From NCBI RefSeq assembly GCF_016950255.1, contig NZ_JACGFN010000003.1, positions 368,915 through 432,914 on the forward strand: a DNA stretch of 64,000 nucleotides, written 5' to 3'. The DNA comes from Pectobacterium brasiliense. GTDB lineage: Bacteria; Pseudomonadota; Gammaproteobacteria; Enterobacterales; Enterobacteriaceae. The position numbers and the translations under genes are program-made. Below the pieces are notes generated by a model. It was not told the origin of the DNA. It saw only the letters and a program-made list of their open reading frames with translations, and did no database searches. Below are positions 39,577 to 48,788 of the stretch, piece by piece. Every line of letters starts with the position of its first letter. The stretch's first letter is position 1.

Positions 39577-40506
39577 ATGGTTAAGGTGTATGCACCTGCA
39601 TCAATCGGTAACGTCAGCGTCGGGTTTGATGTGCTGGGTGCGGCCGTCTCGCCGGTAGACGGTTCACTGCTGGGGGATTGCGTCTCTGTTGAAGCTGCCG
39701 ATCTGTTCAGCCTGCGTAATGAAGGGCGTTTTGTTAGCAAACTGCCGGACAATCCGAAAGAAAACATTGTGTATCAATGTTGGGAACTGTTCTGTCAGGA
39801 AATTGGCAAAACCGTGCCAGTAGCGATGACGCTCGAAAAGAACATGCCGATTGGTTCGGGGCTCGGTTCCAGCGCTTGTTCTGTCGTCGCTGGGTTGATG
39901 GCGATGAACGAATTTTGCGGTAAGCCGCTGGATGATACCCGTCTGCTGACGCTGATGGGTGAGCTGGAAGGGCGCATTTCCGGCAGCGTTCACTACGATA
40001 ACGTTGCCCCGTGTTTCCTCGGCGGCGTCCAACTGATGCTGGAAGAGAACGGCATCATCAGCCAGCCCGTGCCGTCGTTCGATGATTGGCTGTGGGTCAT
40101 GGCGTATCCGGGGATTAAAGTCTCTACTGCTGAAGCGCGCGCGATTCTGCCTGCGCAATATCGTCGTCAGGATTGCATTAGCCACGGCCGTTATCTGGCC
40201 GGCTTTATCCACGCTTGCCATACCGGGCAGGCTGAGCTGGCGGCGAAACTGATGAAGGATGTCATCGCGGAACCTTATCGGACGAAACTGCTGCCCGGCT
40301 TTGCGGCCGCTCGCCAGGCTGCTGAAGATATCGGGGCGCTGGCCTGCGGTATTTCCGGCTCTGGCCCAACGTTATTCTCCGTCTGCAACGACATGGCAAG
40401 CGCACAGCGCCTGGCCGACTGGCTGCGGGATAACTATTTGCAGAACGATGAAGGTTTTGTTCATATTTGCCGTCTTGATACGACTGGCGCACGACAACTG
40501 GGATAA
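39577..40506 (+). CDS. thrB: Homoserine kinase
   Basis: Phosphorylates homoserine with ATP. Start [18 protein letters not shown] gives 309 residues (E. coli 310). It is a GHMP kinase: the ATP loop is [17 protein letters not shown] (about 91-107) and the C-terminal GHMP motif is [14 protein letters not shown]. It lies two bases after thrA and three before thrC, so the three are translated from one message. ATGs upstream within thrA are not used by homology. Confidence 0.98.
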   Translation: MVKVYAPASIGNVSVGFDVLGAAVSPVDGSLLGDCVSVEAADLFSLRNEGRFVSKLPDNPKENIVYQCWELFCQEIGKTVPVAMTLEKNMPIGSGLGSSACSVVAGLMAMNEFCGKPLDDTRLLTLMGELEGRISGSVHYDNVAPCFLGGVQLMLEENGIISQPVPSFDDWLWVMAYPGIKVSTAEARAILPAQYRRQDCISHGRYLAGFIHACHTGQAELAAKLMKDVIAEPYRTKLLPGFAAARQAAEDIGALACGISGSGPTLFSVCNDMASAQRLADWLRDNYLQNDEGFVHICRLDTTGARQLG

Positions 40507-40509
40507 CGC

Positions 40510-41799
40510 ATGAAATTGTACAACCTGAAAGATCATAACGAGCAGGTCAGTTTTGCTCAGGCTATCAAGCAAGGGCTGGGTAGCCAGCAGGGGCTGTTCT
40601 TCCCGCTGGAGCTGCCGGAATTTGAGCGCACCGAAATCGATGCGCTGCTGGATCTGGATTTTGTTACTCGCAGCAGCCGTATTCTGTCTGCGTATATTGG
40701 CGATGAGATCGCAGCTGAAACCGTGTTCGAGCGCGTAAAAGCTGCTTTTGCGTTCCCGGCACCCGTTGCGCCAGTGGCGGAAGACATTGCAGCGCTGGAA
40801 TTGTTCCACGGCCCGACGCTGGCCTTTAAAGACTTCGGCGGCCGCTTTATGGCGCAAATGCTGACGGAAGTGTCTGGCGACGAGAAAATCACTATTCTGA
40901 CGGCCACCTCTGGCGACACCGGTGCCGCTGTGGCGCACGCTTTTTACGGTCTGGAAAATGTCCGCGTCGTGATTTTGTATCCGCAAGGCAAGATCAGTCC
41001 GTTGCAGGAAAAACTGTTCTGTACGCTGGGTGGCAATATTCACACCATCGCGATCGACAGCGATTTCGATGCTTGTCAGGCGTTGGTGAAAAAGGCATTT
41101 GATGATGAAGAACTGAAAAAGGCAATTGGCCTGAACTCAGCGAACTCCATCAACATCAGCCGTCTGCTGGCGCAAATTTGCTACTACTTTGAAGCCGTTG
41201 CACAGCTGCCGCAGGAAGCCCGTAACCAGCTAGTGGTTTCTGTACCGAGTGGTAACTTCGGCGATCTGACCGCTGGCCTGCTGGCGAAATCGCTGGGTCT
41301 GCCGATTAAGCGCTTCATCGCAGCGACCAACGCCAATGACACCGTGCCGCGTTTTCTTAGCAGCGGAAATTGGGAACCGAATAAAACGGTGGCAACCTTA
41401 TCCAACGCGATGGATGTGAGCCAACCGAACAACTGGCCGCGTGTGGAAGAGCTGTTCCGTCGTAAGAACTGGCAGTTGAAAACGCTGGGCTTTGGCGCAG
41501 TGAGCGATGAGACGACGAAAGAAACCATGCATGAGCTGGATGCGTTAGGCTATCTCTCTGAGCCGCACGCGGCGATTGCTTACCGTCTGCTGCGCGATCA
41601 GCTGCAAGCTGGTGAGTTTGGCCTGTTCCTGGGTACGGCACATCCGGCGAAATTCAAGGAAAGCGTAGAAGACATTCTGGGCAAAGAACTGGATCTGCCG
41701 GAAGCGCTGGCTGAGCGTGCCGATCTGGATCTGCTGTCGCACAACTTCCCGGATGATTTTGCGAAGCTGCGTGAGTTCCTGATGTCACTGCCGGAATAA
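40510..41799 (+). CDS. thrC: Threonine synthase
   Basis: PLP enzyme converting O-phosphohomoserine to threonine. It has 429 residues. The PLP lysine is K107 in LAFKDFGGRFM, the position known for E. coli ThrC, and the phosphate-binding motif is SVPSGNFGDLTAG. It is the last gene of the operon. A strong terminator follows. Confidence 0.98.
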   Translation: MKLYNLKDHNEQVSFAQAIKQGLGSQQGLFFPLELPEFERTEIDALLDLDFVTRSSRILSAYIGDEIAAETVFERVKAAFAFPAPVAPVAEDIAALELFHGPTLAFKDFGGRFMAQMLTEVSGDEKITILTATSGDTGAAVAHAFYGLENVRVVILYPQGKISPLQEKLFCTLGGNIHTIAIDSDFDACQALVKKAFDDEELKKAIGLNSANSINISRLLAQICYYFEAVAQLPQEARNQLVVSVPSGNFGDLTAGLLAKSLGLPIKRFIAATNANDTVPRFLSSGNWEPNKTVATLSNAMDVSQPNNWPRVEELFRRKNWQLKTLGFGAVSDETTKETMHELDALGYLSEPHAAIAYRLLRDQLQAGEFGLFLGTAHPAKFKESVEDILGKELDLPEALAERADLDLLSHNFPDDFAKLREFLMSLPE

Positions 41800-41811
41800 A
41801 TCGATTGAAAG

Positions 41812-41839
41812 GGCGGCGTTTTCGCCGCCTTTCTTTTTT
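41812..41839 (+). terminator. Terminator of the thr operon
   Basis: Perfect 7-bp stem GGCGGCG / CGCCGCC with a TTTT loop, then TTTCTTTTTT. Confidence 0.92.
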
Positions 41840-41855
41840 GCTTATCGAACTATTT

Positions 41856-41980
<125 letters not shown>

Positions 41981-41982
41981 GT

Positions 41983-42756
41983 TTACTGTTCGTGGCGCTT
42001 GAACACCAGCTCGTTAGCTGAAGAGTCCGCCGCCTCGAAAAAGTAACCTTCCAGATTAAACGCTTTCAACTGCTGGGGTTGAGTCAGGCGGTTTTGAATA
42101 ATGAAACGGCTCATCAGACCGCGCGCTTTCTTGGCGTAGAAGCTGATCACCTTGAACTTACCGTTTTTCTCATCCAGGAAAACGGGTTTGATCAGGCGAG
42201 CATTGAGCTTTTTCGGTTTAACGGCTTTGAAATATTCGTCCGATGCCAAATTGACCAGCACATCGTCGCCTTGATCGCGCAGCGCCTGGTTCAGCTTTTC
42301 AGTAATGGTATCGCCCCAGAAACTGTAGAGATCTTTACCGGCTTTATTTTCCAGCCTGGTGCCCATTTCCAACCGATACGGCTGCATCAAATCCAGCGGG
42401 CGCAACACGCCATACAGGCCTGATAGCATACGCAGATGCTGTTGAGCGAAATCGAAGTCATCCTCGCTGAAATCTTCTGCGGCCAATCCGGTATAGACGT
42501 CGCCCTTAAACGCCAGCAGCGCCTGACGCGCGTTATCCGGCGTGAAATCCGGCTGCCAATCGCTAAAGCGGCCTGCGTTCAGGTCAGCCAGCTTATCGCT
42601 GATGCTCATCAACGAGGCGATCTGTGCCGGCGTCAGTTTTTTACACACATCAATCAACTGGCTGGAATAGTCCAGAAGTTCCGGTTGGGTATAACGCGCC
42701 GTTGCCAAAGGACTGGTGTAGTCGAGCGTTTTTGCGGGTGAAATAGTAATAAGCAT
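41983..42756 (-). CDS. yaaA: Peroxide stress resistance protein YaaA
   Basis: A 257-residue DUF328/UPF0246 protein. In E. coli YaaA lowers intracellular free iron during hydrogen peroxide stress, and the gene belongs to the OxyR response. Family landmarks are [35 protein letters not shown] and [16 protein letters not shown]. Its stop lies three bases from the 125-bp repeat. It is convergent with thrC and divergent from talB, as in E. coli apart from a few missing genes. Confidence 0.95.
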   Translation of the reverse strand: MLITISPAKTLDYTSPLATARYTQPELLDYSSQLIDVCKKLTPAQIASLMSISDKLADLNAGRFSDWQPDFTPDNARQALLAFKGDVYTGLAAEDFSEDDFDFAQQHLRMLSGLYGVLRPLDLMQPYRLEMGTRLENKAGKDLYSFWGDTITEKLNQALRDQGDDVLVNLASDEYFKAVKPKKLNARLIKPVFLDEKNGKFKVISFYAKKARGLMSRFIIQNRLTQPQQLKAFNLEGYFFEAADSSANELVFKRHEQ

Positions 42757-42925
42757 GCGCCATGTCCTGTCGGTCTGATTTCTGATGGTCCTACTATAGC
42801 AAGAACCCGATAAGAAAACGGCGATGGTTACAATAGCTTCATCTTTTAAGATGCTTCATTTTTTCGGCAGGATGATTTCAGTGTGGTAAGAGACGGGGCT
42901 GTGTAGAGAGGATTAACAGCTGGCT

Positions 42926-42953
42926 TGCACGGGAAAGTGCGCGTGTTATTATC
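42926..42953 (+). promoter_or_regulatory. Candidate talB promoter
   Basis: TTGCAC (42926-42931) and TATTAT (42948-42953) with a 16-base spacer, 106 bases before talB. Confidence 0.5.
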
Positions 42954-43059
42954 AGATTTCGGCGCAAAACAGACGGCCACCAGATTAGATAACAAGTCGA
43001 TTCATATACGAGCTATTTTCATTCACGAGCACCACGTATAAACAACGAGACATGCCAAC

Positions 43060-44013
43060 ATGACGGATAAACTGACTTCCCTACGCCAACTGACCACGGT
43101 TGTAGCTGATACCGGCGATATTGCGGCAATGAAACTGTACCAACCGCAAGATGCGACCACCAACCCTTCACTGATTCTGAATGCGGCGCAAATTCCTGAA
43201 TACCGCAAGCTGATCGACGAGGCGATTGCCTGGGCGCGTGAGCAGAGCAGCGATCGCAAACAGCAGGTCGTGGATGCCACGGATAAACTGGCGGTCAATA
43301 TCGGTCTCGAAATTCTAAAATTGATCCCTGGCCGCATCTCCACAGAAGTAGATGCGCGTTTGTCTTATGACACCGAAGCCAGCGTGGCGAAGGCAAAACA
43401 CCTGATCAAGCTGTACAACGACGCGGGCATCAGCAACGAGCGTATCCTGATTAAACTGGCTTCCACCTGGCAGGGCATCCGCGCGGCGGAGCAGTTGGAA
43501 AAAGAAGGCATCAACTGTAACCTGACGCTGCTGTTCTCCTTTGCACAGGCACGCGCTTGTGCTGAAGCGGGCGTGTTCCTGATTTCACCGTTCGTTGGCC
43601 GTATCCTTGACTGGTACAAAGCCAATGGCGATAAGAAAGAATTCGCACCGCATGAAGATCCAGGCGTGGTTTCCGTTAGCGAAATTTACGACTACTACAA
43701 AGAGCACGGCTATGAAACCGTCGTGATGGGTGCAAGCTTCCGTAACGTCGGTGAGATTCTGGAACTGGCCGGTTGTGACCGCCTGACGATTGCGCCAGCC
43801 CTGCTGAAAGAGCTGTCAGAAAGCGAAGGCGAAGTGGTTCGCAAACTGTCTTACGTCGGTGAGGTGAAAGTCCGTCCGGCGAAAATGACCGAGGCGGAGT
43901 TCTACTGGCAGCACAACCAGGATCCAATGGCGATTGATAAACTGGCCGACGGGATCCGTAAATTTGCTATCGACCAGGAAAAATTGGAAAAGATGATTGC
44001 CGATTTACTGTAA
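43060..44013 (+). CDS. talB: Transaldolase B
   Basis: Transfers a dihydroxyacetone unit in the non-oxidative pentose phosphate pathway, complementing tktA and rpiA in this window. It has 317 residues, as in E. coli. The Schiff-base lysine is K132 in [12 protein letters not shown]. The family pattern DATTNPSLI is present near residue 35. It stands alone between a promoter region and a strong terminator. Codon use indicates high expression. Confidence 0.98.
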   Translation: MTDKLTSLRQLTTVVADTGDIAAMKLYQPQDATTNPSLILNAAQIPEYRKLIDEAIAWAREQSSDRKQQVVDATDKLAVNIGLEILKLIPGRISTEVDARLSYDTEASVAKAKHLIKLYNDAGISNERILIKLASTWQGIRAAEQLEKEGINCNLTLLFSFAQARACAEAGVFLISPFVGRILDWYKANGDKKEFAPHEDPGVVSVSEIYDYYKEHGYETVVMGASFRNVGEILELAGCDRLTIAPALLKELSESEGEVVRKLSYVGEVKVRPAKMTEAEFYWQHNQDPMAIDKLADGIRKFAIDQEKLEKMIADLL

Positions 44014-44030
44014 GCATTTTGCTGATGAAA

Positions 44031-44057
44031 ATAGCCGGGATTTCCGGCTATTTTTTT
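44031..44057 (+). terminator. Terminator of talB
   Basis: Perfect 8-bp stem ATAGCCGG / CCGGCTAT with a 5-base loop and six further T after the stem, 17 bases after the stop. Confidence 0.92.
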
Positions 44058-44089
44058 GTCTACAGTTTGGCTTTGTGGAGAGAATAGGG

Positions 44090-45178
44090 CTATTTCGCCG
44101 TCGCGTTACGGGTTTTCTTCGCGATATAAAGATTGTCATCGGCACGTTTCATTACCTCGCTGAGATCTTCCCCAGCGATATGGTATTCAACCAGTCCAAT
44201 ACTGACCGTCAGTCTGATTTTCCCTGCGGCTGTTTCACACGGCGTGTCGCTAACGCGCTCTCTTGCTTTGTCCACGATAGTGTACGCATCATCTAATCCG
44301 GTATTCGGTAATACGATCGCGAATTCATCGCCGCCAATACGACCAAAAATATCTTCGCGACGAAATGATTTTTTAAAGGTGTCGGCAACAAACTTCAGAG
44401 CATCATCGCCGATGCTGTGGCCGAAGCTGTCGTTCACCTGCTTAAAATAGTCAATGTCAATCAGAATGACGCTAACGGGGCGCTTGGTCAGATTGGCAAT
44501 ACTCAAGGCTTTATTGGCGGCCAGAAAAAATGCGTCTCGCCGTAAATAGCCGGTGAGATCGTCATATCGCGCGATGATCGGCAGCTCTATCAGGTATTTT
44601 TTTGCCAGAAGTGAGAGCAAGCTGCCTAAGATGGCAGAAAGCAGTACAACGCTGAGAATGATGGCCGCAGAACCAAGGGATGTCAGTGTATCAAGAAACG
44701 AAGGCGGGGGCGTTTCTGACGTGGTTCTAATCCGAATTCCTAATAATTCATCCGTAGGCGATAGCACCGGAAAGATGATGGTAAGGGTGCTTTTGCCTGC
44801 ATATTCACCAATTGATGGTAGTTTATTCTGGCAGATGCGGATAATTGCCATATCATTAAATGTAAGATCGGATGACGATAATCGATTAATACATTCGCTA
44901 CGAACGTCACGCGTATTAAATACCCATGTTCTCATCCGTGCAGAAACGTAGGATCCTGTTTTTCGAGTGATATCACTCTCCATTATCTCTCCACCCGCAT
45001 TATAAGATTCATATGTCTTGATGGTGATATCCAGATTCTGCCGTTCTACTTTCCATGCATTTCTGCTTGCTTCATGAGTAAGGAGGATAACGATAAAAAA
45101 GGAAATAAACCCAAATAGAAAGAAGGCCGAGGTAGGATGTGAAAATAACTTTAATATCTTATATTTAAGATCGGTCAT
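44090..45178 (-). CDS. Membrane-bound diguanylate cyclase (GGDEF domain)
   Basis: A 362-residue protein predicted to make cyclic di-GMP. Membrane segments at about 17-35 and 168-192 bracket a periplasmic sensor of about 130 residues that I cannot assign to a family. The GGDEF domain (about 200-360) has the metal motif DIDYFKQVND (241-250), the catalytic GGDEF (282-286) and an intact inhibitory I-site RRED (273-276), five residues before GGDEF. There is no EAL domain. Base composition is more AT-rich at its 5' end than in its neighbours. It is likely active and feedback-controlled. Confidence 0.92.
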   Translation of the reverse strand: MTDLKYKILKLFSHPTSAFFLFGFISFFIVILLTHEASRNAWKVERQNLDITIKTYESYNAGGEIMESDITRKTGSYVSARMRTWVFNTRDVRSECINRLSSSDLTFNDMAIIRICQNKLPSIGEYAGKSTLTIIFPVLSPTDELLGIRIRTTSETPPPSFLDTLTSLGSAAIILSVVLLSAILGSLLSLLAKKYLIELPIIARYDDLTGYLRRDAFFLAANKALSIANLTKRPVSVILIDIDYFKQVNDSFGHSIGDDALKFVADTFKKSFRREDIFGRIGGDEFAIVLPNTGLDDAYTIVDKARERVSDTPCETAAGKIRLTVSIGLVEYHIAGEDLSEVMKRADDNLYIAKKTRNATAK

Positions 45179-45567
45179 GGCGACTTCCTTGATAAGGCTT
45201 TTTTACTTATTGTGGTACTAAAGAAGTGCTTTAATTTTATCATATTATTTGATTTAACGTGGTGTTCTATCGTGGTAGATATCATCCTTTTCCCTTTAAT
45301 CTATCGACGTATTTCATGTGCTCTTAATGGGTAAGCGGACTTCTTTAGTCGCTGATTATTCTTAAATGTTAATTGCTCAACGCTATTATTAATTTTAGTC
45401 ATGACCTGACTTTTTTTGAGACGATATTTAATAATGATTATCAAATACTGTGCCGCATGCGATGTGAAATAACATCCGTCGCGTGAATTTCCTCATAAGA
45501 GAGAATTGTTTGCTAAAAGCCGTCAATATCCTGATAAAATTGGTGTTTTGTTTAAACTGAGGTGCTT
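45179..45567. other. AT-rich intergenic region upstream of the cyclase gene and mog
   Basis: About 390 AT-rich bases between two divergent genes, with no convincing frame. It should contain both promoters; no recognised regulator box stands out. Confidence 0.5.
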
Positions 45568-46155
45568 ATGAACGTATTGCGTATTGGCTTGGTTTCCGTA
45601 TCCGATCGTGCTTCCGGTGGGGTTTATCAGGATAAGGGCATCCCAGAACTGGAATCCTGGCTCCGCAGCGCGTTGACCACGCCTTTTGAAGTGGAAACCC
45701 GACTGGTGCCGGATGAACAGCCGATGATTGAACAAACGCTGTGTGAATTGGTTGATGAACGCGGCTGTCATCTGGTGCTGACAACCGGGGGAACGGGGCC
45801 AGCTCGCCGTGATGTCACGCCGGATGCCACGATGGCTGTTGCCGATCGAGAAATGCCGGGGTTTGGCGAACAAATGCGTCAGATTAGCCTGCGCTTTGTT
45901 CCTACCGCGATCCTTTCCCGTCAGGTGGGTGTGCTGCGTAAACAGGCGCTGATTCTTAATCTTCCAGGGCAACCCAAGTCGATTAAGGAAACACTGGAAG
46001 GCTTAAAAGATGCAGATGGCAAGGTCGTTGTCGCCGGTATTTTTGCCAGCGTACCGTATTGTATCCAGTTGCTGGAAGGCCCTTATATTGAAACCAATGC
46101 GGATGTGGTAGCAGCTTTTCGCCCTAAAAATGCCGTGCGCGAAATAAAAAACTGA
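45568..46155 (+). CDS. mog: Molybdopterin adenylyltransferase
   Basis: Adenylates molybdopterin before molybdate insertion in molybdenum cofactor synthesis. Start MNVLRIGLVSVSDRASGG gives 195 residues, the E. coli length. The MoaB/Mog fold motifs TTGGTGPARRDVTPDAT and LNLPGQPKSIKETL are intact. GAGGTGCTT precedes the ATG; two upstream codons are open. In E. coli mog is also next to talB, here separated by the cyclase gene. Confidence 0.96.
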   Translation: MNVLRIGLVSVSDRASGGVYQDKGIPELESWLRSALTTPFEVETRLVPDEQPMIEQTLCELVDERGCHLVLTTGGTGPARRDVTPDATMAVADREMPGFGEQMRQISLRFVPTAILSRQVGVLRKQALILNLPGQPKSIKETLEGLKDADGKVVVAGIFASVPYCIQLLEGPYIETNADVVAAFRPKNAVREIKN

Positions 46156-46278
46156 AGTTAGGCGATTTGAAACATAAGATTCAGCTTTGCTGGTGTATAA
46201 AAATTTTGCCGCTATAGTAATTTCTACTTTACACACTGCGGTGATGTTTTTTCTCACTCTGGCAATGCACGGTAACTT

Positions 46279-47616
46279 ATGACTCAGGACCAACACGCCC
46301 ATCCTCGCCGGTTAAACCGGCAGGACTATAAAACGCTGTCTCTGGCTGCGCTGGGTGGCGCGTTAGAGTTTTACGACTTTATTATTTTCGTCTTCTTTGC
46401 CGCCGTGATTGGCGATCTCTTTTTCCCATCAGATATTCCTGAATGGCTGCGGCAGGTACAGACGTTCGGTATTTTTGCAGCAGGCTATCTGGCCCGCCCG
46501 CTTGGGGGCATCATCATGGCCCACTTTGGCGACAAGAGCGGACGTAAGAAAATGTTCAGCCTGAGCATATTGCTGATGGCGTTACCGACGCTGGCAATGG
46601 GCTTGCTGCCAACCTATGAAGCTATTGGTATTGCGGCACCACTTTTACTGCTGTTAATGCGCGTGCTGCAAGGTGCCGCAATCGGCGGGGAAGTCCCCGG
46701 CGCATGGGTCTTCGTTGCGGAGCATGTGCCTCGCGCCCGTATTGGGTTTGCCTGCGGTACGTTGACTGCCGGTTTAACGATGGGGATTCTGCTGGGCTCG
46801 CTGATCGCGACGCTGCTGAACACGGTGCTCACGCCAGAGCAGATGTCTGGCGGCGGCTGGCGTCTGCCGTTCTTTATTGGCGGAGTATTCGGTCTTGTCG
46901 CTATGTATCTGCGCCGCTGGTTGCAGGAAACCCCCATTTTTATGGAGATGCGTGAGCAGAAAAAGCTGGCGGAAGAGCTGCCGCTGAAATCTGTCGTCTT
47001 AAATCATAAACGCGCGGTTGTGGTTTCAATGCTGCTGACCTGGCTGCTGTCTGCGTGCATTGTCGTCGTTATTCTGATGGCACCGACCTACCTGCAAAAA
47101 GTCCACGGCATTCCTGCTGCGCTGGCATTGCAGGCGAACTGTCTGGCAACGATTGCGCTGATGGTGGGCTGCGTCGGCGCGGGACTGCTGGTTGACCGCT
47201 TCGGTGCGAGCAAGTTGTTCATTGTGGGTAGCCTGTTGCTGGCTGCCTGTAGCTGGTTCTTTTATAGCTCGGCAGCAAGTAGTACGACGTTGCTCTTTGT
47301 CAGCTATGCGATTGTGGGGCTCAGCGTTGGCGTGGTTGGCGGCGTACCGTATGTCATGGTGCGGGCATTCCCGGCGGCGGTGCGGTTCTCCGGGATTTCT
47401 TTTTCCTACAACGTTTCCTACGCCATTTTTGGTGGCCTGACGCCCGTCTTCGTGACGCTGATTATGAAGGCGACGCCGATGGCGCCTGCTTTCTATGTCC
47501 TGACGCTGGCTGCCGTGGGATTGTTGTTGGGTATTTATTTGCAACGCGATCTGGACGCGGACTCACGTGCTTCGGTCGATAGCGACGCACGCGATCGTTC
47601 GCCCGTCGAAGTTTAA
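46279..47616 (+). CDS. MFS transporter of the metabolite:H+ symporter (MHS) family
   Basis: A 445-residue inner-membrane protein with about twelve hydrophobic segments. The MHS/ProP-like N-terminus ALGGALEFYDFIIF and the loop 2-3 motif FGDKSGRKKMF (about residue 90) are clear, as is RVLQGAAIGGEVPGAW in TM4. Proteins of this group carry organic acids or osmolytes with protons; the substrate here is unknown. It is a single gene between mog and satP, sharing a convergent terminator with satP. Confidence 0.88.
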   Translation: MTQDQHAHPRRLNRQDYKTLSLAALGGALEFYDFIIFVFFAAVIGDLFFPSDIPEWLRQVQTFGIFAAGYLARPLGGIIMAHFGDKSGRKKMFSLSILLMALPTLAMGLLPTYEAIGIAAPLLLLLMRVLQGAAIGGEVPGAWVFVAEHVPRARIGFACGTLTAGLTMGILLGSLIATLLNTVLTPEQMSGGGWRLPFFIGGVFGLVAMYLRRWLQETPIFMEMREQKKLAEELPLKSVVLNHKRAVVVSMLLTWLLSACIVVVILMAPTYLQKVHGIPAALALQANCLATIALMVGCVGAGLLVDRFGASKLFIVGSLLLAACSWFFYSSAASSTTLLFVSYAIVGLSVGVVGGVPYVMVRAFPAAVRFSGISFSYNVSYAIFGGLTPVFVTLIMKATPMAPAFYVLTLAAVGLLLGIYLQRDLDADSRASVDSDARDRSPVEV

Positions 47617-47653
47617 GCACGCTGTTATCAAAAAATAGCGCGGCATCAAAAAC

Positions 47654-47686
47654 AAACGAGCCCTGTCAATCTGGCAGGGCTCGTTT
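47654..47686. terminator. Bidirectional hairpin between the MFS gene and satP
   Basis: Perfect 12-bp stem AAACGAGCCCTG / CAGGGCTCGTTT with a 9-base loop between two convergent genes. Confidence 0.8.
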
Positions 47687-47730
47687 GCATGTCACGCAGG
47701 ATCGCGTCGGTACGGGTATAGCGTCAGAAC

Positions 47731-48306
47731 TTAGTGAGACGCGCCACGAGCACCAATTGGCAGGACGGTGCGGCCAAACTTCTCGTTCAGCACTTCAGCC
47801 ATTGCCAGATAAATCGCACTAGCGCCACAGATGATGCCTTCGTAACCCGCGAAGGTCAGCAGGGCGTGGTTGCCAGTAAAGTTGCCTACGGCCAGCAGAG
47901 CAAACAGCACGGTCAGGCTGCCGAAGACAAATTGCAGGGCGCGGTTAGTACCGAAGGTGCCGAAGAACATAAACAGCGTGAAGACGCCCCACAGACCAAG
48001 GAACACACCAAGGAACTGCGCGTCGCTGGCTTCTGCCAGACCCATTTTTGGCAGTACGAGAATGGCAACCAGCGTCAGCCAGAATGCGCCGTAAGACGTA
48101 AATGCGGTCACGCCAAACGTATTCCCTTTTTTATATTCCAGCAGGCCAGCCAGAATCTGGGCAATACCGCCGTAGAAAATACCCATGCTGAGAATGATGG
48201 AAGAAAGTGGGAAAAAGCCTGCGTTGTGCAGGTTTAACAGAATAGTGGTCATCCCGAAGCCCATCAGTCCTAATGGACCAGGATTTGCCAACGTGTTCGT
48301 GCTCAT
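47731..48306 (-). CDS. satP: Succinate-acetate/proton symporter SatP (YaaH)
   Basis: Inner-membrane AceTr-family channel/symporter for acetate and succinate. Start MSTNTLANPGPLGLMGFG gives 191 residues (E. coli 188). It shows the family signature NPGPLGLMGFGMTTILL and six membrane segments. Upstream codons to 48384 are open but not conserved. It is divergent from dnaK, as in E. coli. Confidence 0.94.
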   Translation of the reverse strand: MSTNTLANPGPLGLMGFGMTTILLNLHNAGFFPLSSIILSMGIFYGGIAQILAGLLEYKKGNTFGVTAFTSYGAFWLTLVAILVLPKMGLAEASDAQFLGVFLGLWGVFTLFMFFGTFGTNRALQFVFGSLTVLFALLAVGNFTGNHALLTFAGYEGIICGASAIYLAMAEVLNEKFGRTVLPIGARGASH

Positions 48307-48554
48307 AAATCCTCTGCAATAACAGATTATTAATAGTCCCTTCGCGTCGGGCGCGGCATTAAGGTTAGCGAGTGCGCCAATCACGTTGGGATAGGTGTCG
48401 TTTAGGTGTTATTGCCCGCCATTATGTAGGGAAATGTCCCCATTTCTGCGGCGGGCGCGGCATCATATCGGGCGTTTGGAACGGACACAACATGGGGAAG
48501 GCAGAATAGTTTGATCGTACGAGGGATAAAGGTCATTTTTTTTCATCTTCCCCC

Positions 48555-48584
48555 CTTGATGATAGAAATGTTGGCCCCATCTTA
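48555..48584 (+). promoter_or_regulatory. Sigma-32 heat-shock promoter of dnaKJ
   Basis: CTTGAT (48555-48560, within CCCCCTTGATG) and CCCCATCTTA (48575-48584) with a 14-base spacer match the sigma-32 consensus CTTGAA / CCCCATNT and closely resemble the E. coli dnaK P1 promoter. The implied leader is about 195 bases. Confidence 0.9.
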
Positions 48585-48788
48585 TTTCCAACCGAAACAG
48601 TTTGACCTGCCGCAAAGGCGTGTGTCGGGCCGTTACATCGGTGGTTAGCATGAAAATGAAACGTGTGCTGCTGATGAAAACGAGGGTGTGTCGTTAGAAA
48701 ACGAGAAATCTTGTTGAAAAACGACATTTCGCCCGCACAGTAGGTTTAACCACCATACCGAATATGACTTTTTAGTGGAGATGTTTAG

